This document shows positions 7,558 through 10,779 of a DNA stretch of 10,779 nucleotides, in pieces. Positions within the stretch are counted from its first letter, which is position 1; every line of letters starts with the position of its first letter. The position numbers and the translations under genes are program-made. Source of the DNA: Citromicrobium sp. (GTDB lineage: Bacteria; Pseudomonadota; Alphaproteobacteria; Sphingomonadales; Sphingomonadaceae); NCBI GenBank assembly GCA_003248395.1, contig QFNA01000060.1, positions 1 through 10,779 of the forward strand, given 5' to 3'. The notes under the pieces are model-generated. The model saw only the letters and a list, made by a program, of their open reading frames with translations. It was not told where the DNA came from and did not search any database.

Positions 7558-7688
7558 CGACCGAATTCTGCCATGCGCCATGCCCCAGACCGGTGCAGGG
7601 CTTGAAACGCGTATATGCGCGCAGTCGGGAACATCGAGCCGGACATCGTCACCTGTTTCTGGACGCAAATGGTGCGAGCAATGCGAAT

Positions 7689-8171
7689 TCAGCCCTTTTC
7701 GCGCATCAATCGCGCCTTGTCGCGCTGCCAGTCGCGATCCTTGATGGTCTGGCGCTTGTCATGGCTTTGCTTGCCCTTCGCAAGTGCCAGTTCGACCTTC
7801 GCCCGGCCAGTCGAATTGAAATAGACCGAAAGCGGGACCAGAGTCATGCCCTTGCGCTCGACCGCACCGAACAGCTTTTCGATCTCGCGTGCATGCAGCA
7901 GCAGCTTGCGCGGGCGGCGCGGCTCGTGATTGAGCCTGTTGCCGTGCGAATATTCGGGGATATTCGCATTGACCAGCCAGACCTGCCCGTCACGAACCTC
8001 GGCGTAACTTTCCTTGATCGACGCCTCGCCCGCACGCAGGGCCTTTACCTCGGTCCCCTGCAGGGCAAGCCCTGCCTCGAACGTGTCCTCGATGAAATAA
8101 TCGAAGCGAATCCGGCGATTGTCGGCGACAGTTTTCTGCTTGTCGAAGGTAGCGGGTTTGGGACGGGCCAT
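7689..8171 (-). CDS. smpB: SsrA (tmRNA)-binding protein SmpB
   Basis: Partner of tmRNA in trans-translation: it places tmRNA in the A site of stalled ribosomes so that the nascent chain is tagged and the ribosome released. It has 160 residues, normal length. Seen: NRRIRFDYFIEDTFEAGLAL, the GTEVKALRAG segment with the IKESYAEVRDGQVWLVN strand, NIPEYSHGN, the RPRKLLLHAREIEKL helix, the TLVPLSVYF strand, and a basic C-terminal tail (ALAKGKQSHDKRQTIKDRDW to RLMREKG) that reads the empty mRNA channel. The start ATG at 8171 gives the standard N-terminus MARPKPATFDKQKTVADNRR; the Shine-Dalgarno is weak. It follows dapA by 61 bp and precedes the DUF2062 gene by 131 bp. The ssrA gene is not in the window. 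Confidence 0.98.
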   Translation of the reverse strand: MARPKPATFDKQKTVADNRRIRFDYFIEDTFEAGLALQGTEVKALRAGEASIKESYAEVRDGQVWLVNANIPEYSHGNRLNHEPRRPRKLLLHAREIEKLFGAVERKGMTLVPLSVYFNSTGRAKVELALAKGKQSHDKRQTIKDRDWQRDKARLMREKG

Positions 8172-8210
8172 AAGTCGCTGTCATGTAGGCGTGGAGACCC
8201 GGAAGTCCAA

Positions 8211-8222
8211 CCATCGCGATGG
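8211..8222. repeat. 12-bp perfect palindrome between dapA and smpB
   Basis: CCATCGCGATGG is self-complementary over all 12 bases. It lies 10 bp past the dapA stop in the 61-bp dapA-smpB gap. It could be a dimeric protein site, a 4-bp-stem RNA hairpin, or chance. Confidence 0.4.
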
Positions 8223-8232
8223 ATTTGCTGTC

Positions 8233-9114
8233 CTACAATAATCCTGCATGCGCGAGCGCTTCGTCGACGGCCGATCGGCTTTCCTCGCTGGCCCGGCAAA
8301 GCGGCAGCCGCACCTCGTCGGTCAGCCAGTCGTGCACGCGGCTCAGCGCGTATTTGACCGGCGCCGGACTGGCATCGGAAAACATCGCATAGTGCAGCGG
8401 GAACAGCCGGTCGTTCAGCGTGCGCGCCTTGACCAAATCGTTGGCGGCAATGGCGTCGTGAAATTCGGCGCATAGCGCGGGCGCGACATTCGCGGTGACC
8501 GAAATGCATCCCGACCCGCCGGCCGCCGAATGTGGCAGCCACAGCTCGTCATTCCCCGACAGCTGGCAGAAATCGTGATCGAGGCCCATCCGGTGATCGG
8601 CCACGCGCGACAGGTCGCCGCTCGCATCCTTGATCGCGACGATCCGGTCCGGATATTTCCGCACCAGTTCGACGACCGTCTCGTCCTCGATGTCCGTCAC
8701 CGTGCGCGACGGCACATTGTACAGCACGATCGGCAGATCGCTGTTTTCGGCAAGGAAACTGAAATGGGCGATCAGTCCCGTCTGGCTGGGACGGTTGTAA
8801 TAGGGGGCGACACACAGCCCCGCCGCGGCCCCGGCCTTCTTCGAGAAGTTCATATGCAACAGCGCATTGCGCGTATCGTTGCTCCCGCAACCGGCAATCA
8901 CCGGGACGCGTCCTGCGGCCTGTTCGATACACACCTCGATCACGCGATGATGCTCTGCATTCGACAACGTCGATGCCTCGCCCGTCGTCCCGCACGGGAC
9001 CAGCGCCTTGCTGCCGTTCTCGATCTGCCAGTCGACGAGGCGACGGAAAGCGGCCTCGTCGAACGCTCCGTCGCGAAAAGGAGTCGCCAGAGCCGGAATG
9101 GAGCCTGAGAACAT
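8233..9114 (-). CDS. dapA: 4-hydroxy-tetrahydrodipicolinate synthase
   Basis: Condenses pyruvate with L-aspartate semialdehyde in the first committed step to meso-diaminopimelate and lysine. It is a cytoplasmic TIM-barrel enzyme of 293 residues, the typical length. Seen: the GTTGE motif at 42-46 with T43-T44, Tyr106 (APYYNRPSQTG), Tyr132 (VLYNVPSRT) and Arg137, and the Schiff-base lysine K162 (IVAIKDASGDLSR). These match the E. coli catalytic set T44, Y107, Y133, R138 and K161, so the enzyme should be active and a true DapA rather than an aldolase relative. Start: ATG at 9114, giving MFSGSIPALATPFRDG, with AGGA 9 nt upstream. A TCTAAT hexamer (complement of 9130-9135) resembles a -10, but a good -35 is lacking. 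It is divergent from the lytic transglycosylase gene and first of a possible dapA-smpB-DUF2062-cckA operon. Confidence 0.98.
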   Translation of the reverse strand: MFSGSIPALATPFRDGAFDEAAFRRLVDWQIENGSKALVPCGTTGEASTLSNAEHHRVIEVCIEQAAGRVPVIAGCGSNDTRNALLHMNFSKKAGAAAGLCVAPYYNRPSQTGLIAHFSFLAENSDLPIVLYNVPSRTVTDIEDETVVELVRKYPDRIVAIKDASGDLSRVADHRMGLDHDFCQLSGNDELWLPHSAAGGSGCISVTANVAPALCAEFHDAIAANDLVKARTLNDRLFPLHYAMFSDASPAPVKYALSRVHDWLTDEVRLPLCRASEESRSAVDEALAHAGLL

Positions 9115-9147
9115 TTACGTGGGTCCTGCATTAGAGCTAGCGAAACG

Positions 9148-9163
9148 CGGGCGAAGTCGCCCG
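9148..9163. repeat. Inverted repeat in the dapA-slt divergent region
   Basis: CGGGCGA-AG-TCGCCCG has perfect 7-bp arms around 2 bp. It lies in the middle of the 93-bp gap, 33 bp from the dapA ATG and 44 bp from the lytic transglycosylase ATG. It could be an operator acting on both genes or a stable hairpin in one leader. Confidence 0.45.
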
Positions 9164-9189
9164 ACGAGGGTCTTCATTCACCGCCTGAT

Positions 9190-9196
9190 AAGGAGG
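9190..9196 (+). promoter_or_regulatory. Ribosome-binding site of the lytic transglycosylase gene
   Basis: AAGGAGG, a near-perfect Shine-Dalgarno, 11 nt before ATG at 9208. The spacing is a little long; the next ATG, 9217, is still further away. Stops just upstream (TGATAA) close the preceding frames. Confidence 0.7.
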
Positions 9197-9207
9197 GGCC
9201 AGGCATT

Positions 9208-10779
9208 ATGTCCAGCATGGGCAAGAAAACTGTTTTCACATTCGCACTTTTGGCCGGGTCGTCGCTGGCAATTCCTTCAATCGCGAGCGCGCAGAACGGG
9301 CGCAGCTGGGATCGGGCACGGACCGGGATGGTCGCCCAGCAACCCGGCCAGATCGGTCAGGCCGTCAGCCGCTGGGAATATCTCATCGGTCAGGACAATC
9401 TATCCTTCTCCGAATATGCCGGCTTCATCACCACTTATCCCGACTTCCCGCAGGAAGAGCGCATGCAGCGCAAGGCGGAAGAGGCGCTCGATCGCGATGC
9501 GGTGACGCCGCAGGCACTCGTCTCCTTTTTCGACCGCAATCCCCCGCTGACCAATGGCGCCAAGGCGCGCTACGCTCTCGCGCTGCAATCGATGAATCGC
9601 CCCGAAGCCTTCGACATGGCGCGCGAGGCATGGCGCGGCGGCACGATGAGCGGTCCGGCTGAGGCGTACATGCAGGGCATGTTCGGCCAGCGCTTCACTC
9701 CGCAAGACCACGATGCGCGCATGGATGCTCTCCTGTGGCAGAGCAATCTCGAGGCCGCGACGCGCCAGATCGTCAAGGTCTCGCCCGCCTATCGCCAGAC
9801 TGCGCAGGCGCGGCTGGCAACACTGCAGGGCACCTCGCCGCAGCTGGCGGGTGTCGGCTCGCCCGCCGGCGCGCTGTCCGACGCGGGCTATGTCTACAAC
9901 CTCGCCAAATATTACCGCAGCAGCGGCCAGCTGCCCCAGGCCATCAACCTGCTCGCCAATCGTGCGCCCTTCACCACCCCGGCCTTCGATCCGGAAGATT
10001 TCGTCGGCGAAGCGTTGCAGGTTGCGCGTGGCGCCGGTTCGGAACCTGCGGCGCGGATCGCCGGAAAGATCGACGATCTCTTCGCGCCGGGTGCGGACGT
10101 ATCGACCATGTCCTATCGCCTGCGCGACGATTACACCTCGCTCATGTGGCTCGGCGGGACCAAGGCGCTCTGGAACCTCGGCAACGGCCGACAGGCGGCA
10201 CCGCTATTCTACCGCTACGGTACCGCGGCGCAGACCCCGCAGACCCGTTCGAAGGGTTTCTACTGGGCAGGCCTAGCCAGCCGCCGCGCCGGCGATGCAG
10301 CCGAGGCCCAACGCTATTTCACCATGGCGGCGGAATATCCCGATCGCTTCTACGGTCAGCTCGCCTTGCGCGAACTCAATCGCCAGTTCCCCGGCCTCAG
10401 CGCATCGACGGCCGCTCCCTCGCCTGCCGCGCGGGCACAGTTCCAGACCAGGCCTGTCGTTGCGGCGGTCCGCCATGTCGCGCGGGGCGCTCCGTGGCGC
10501 ACGGGTATCCAGTTCTACCGTGCCGTCGCGCAGGCTGCCGACACGCCCGAAGAACACGCCCTCGTCGCCGAGCTCGCGCGTGAAGTCGGTCGCCGCGACC
10601 TCGCCGTCAACGTCGCCGAAGCTGCCGGTTCGGACGGGCTGCAGGGCTTCGTCGTCCAAGGTTTTCCGGTGATGCCGACTCCGGCCAGCGCCGACTGGAC
10701 GATGGTCCACGCCATCACCCGGCAGGAAAGCCAGTTCGCGCAGAACGCGATCAGCCACGCCGGCGCCAGGGGGCTGATG
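9208..10779 (+). CDS. Soluble lytic murein transglycosylase, 3' end cut off
   Basis: Periplasmic enzyme that cleaves the MurNAc-GlcNAc bond of peptidoglycan and leaves 1,6-anhydro ends. The first 524 codons are present. Seen: a signal peptide (MSSMGKKTVFTFALLAGSSL, then IPSIASA) with likely cleavage after Ala28; a long helical superhelix (about 30-480) with repeated motifs such as KGFYWAGLASRRAGD and AAEYPDRFYGQLALREL, typical of Slt70-like proteins; then the start of the SLT catalytic domain, ITRQESQF with catalytic Glu507, and AISHAGARGLM at the window edge. The remaining catalytic domain, probably about 100-150 residues, lies beyond. Start: ATG at 9208 behind AAGGAGG; ATG at 9217 would also leave a usable signal peptide. 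Family placement is secure; the exact subtype (slt or sltY-like) is not. Confidence 0.93.
   Translation, partial: MSSMGKKTVFTFALLAGSSLAIPSIASAQNGRSWDRARTGMVAQQPGQIGQAVSRWEYLIGQDNLSFSEYAGFITTYPDFPQEERMQRKAEEALDRDAVTPQALVSFFDRNPPLTNGAKARYALALQSMNRPEAFDMAREAWRGGTMSGPAEAYMQGMFGQRFTPQDHDARMDALLWQSNLEAATRQIVKVSPAYRQTAQARLATLQGTSPQLAGVGSPAGALSDAGYVYNLAKYYRSSGQLPQAINLLANRAPFTTPAFDPEDFVGEALQVARGAGSEPAARIAGKIDDLFAPGADVSTMSYRLRDDYTSLMWLGGTKALWNLGNGRQAAPLFYRYGTAAQTPQTRSKGFYWAGLASRRAGDAAEAQRYFTMAAEYPDRFYGQLALRELNRQFPGLSASTAAPSPAARAQFQTRPVVAAVRHVARGAPWRTGIQFYRAVAQAADTPEEHALVAELAREVGRRDLAVNVAEAAGSDGLQGFVVQGFPVMPTPASADWTMVHAITRQESQFAQNAISHAGARGLM

Noticed and set aside
9735..10583. A 282-codon plus-strand frame inside the lytic transglycosylase gene
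   Set aside because: It overlaps in another frame the transglycosylase, which has a signal peptide, a Shine-Dalgarno and the SLT active-site motif; the alternative shows no recognisable domain.

Overview
The window looks like chromosomal housekeeping DNA from a GC-rich alphaproteobacterium, most likely of the order Sphingomonadales (Erythrobacteraceae-like). This rests on the protein character of RecA and CckA, on direct-repeat SOS boxes of the alphaproteobacterial type (GTTC-N7-GTTC), and on the strong GC bias at third codon positions. The assignment is by recognition only; no database search was run. I see no mobile element, CRISPR array, rRNA or tRNA.

Layout. Seven genes lie on the minus strand and are read from right to left: dapA (9114 to 8233), smpB (8171 to 7689), a DUF2062 membrane protein (7557 to 6973), cckA (6976 to 4505), recA (4405 to 3344), a glutathione S-transferase family gene (3007 to 2381), and alaS (2123 to the left edge, its 3' part missing). 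One gene points right, a soluble lytic transglycosylase (9208 to the right edge, cut just inside its catalytic domain). It is divergent from dapA.

How they work together. dapA, smpB, the DUF2062 gene and cckA have gaps of 61 bp and 131 bp and then a 4-nt ATGA overlap, so they may form one operon ending in the cell-cycle kinase. recA has its own promoter region with an SOS box. The GST gene sits in the same direction behind recA, but has a good ribosome-binding site, a GTG start and a second perfect SOS-type box upstream. It may therefore be a DNA-damage-responsive gene, which would be unusual for this family. dapA (diaminopimelate and lysine synthesis) and the lytic transglycosylase (murein cleavage) share a 93-bp divergent region.

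Most interesting non-coding features: the GTTC-N7-GTTC box before the GST gene; a 21-bp tandem repeat and a 13-bp tandem repeat in the 336-bp recA-GST gap; and, just before alaS, a perfect Shine-Dalgarno followed by a 10-codon reading frame with four alanine codons that stops 9 nt before the alaS ATG. These are reported as candidates. No clearly new multi-gene system is present.
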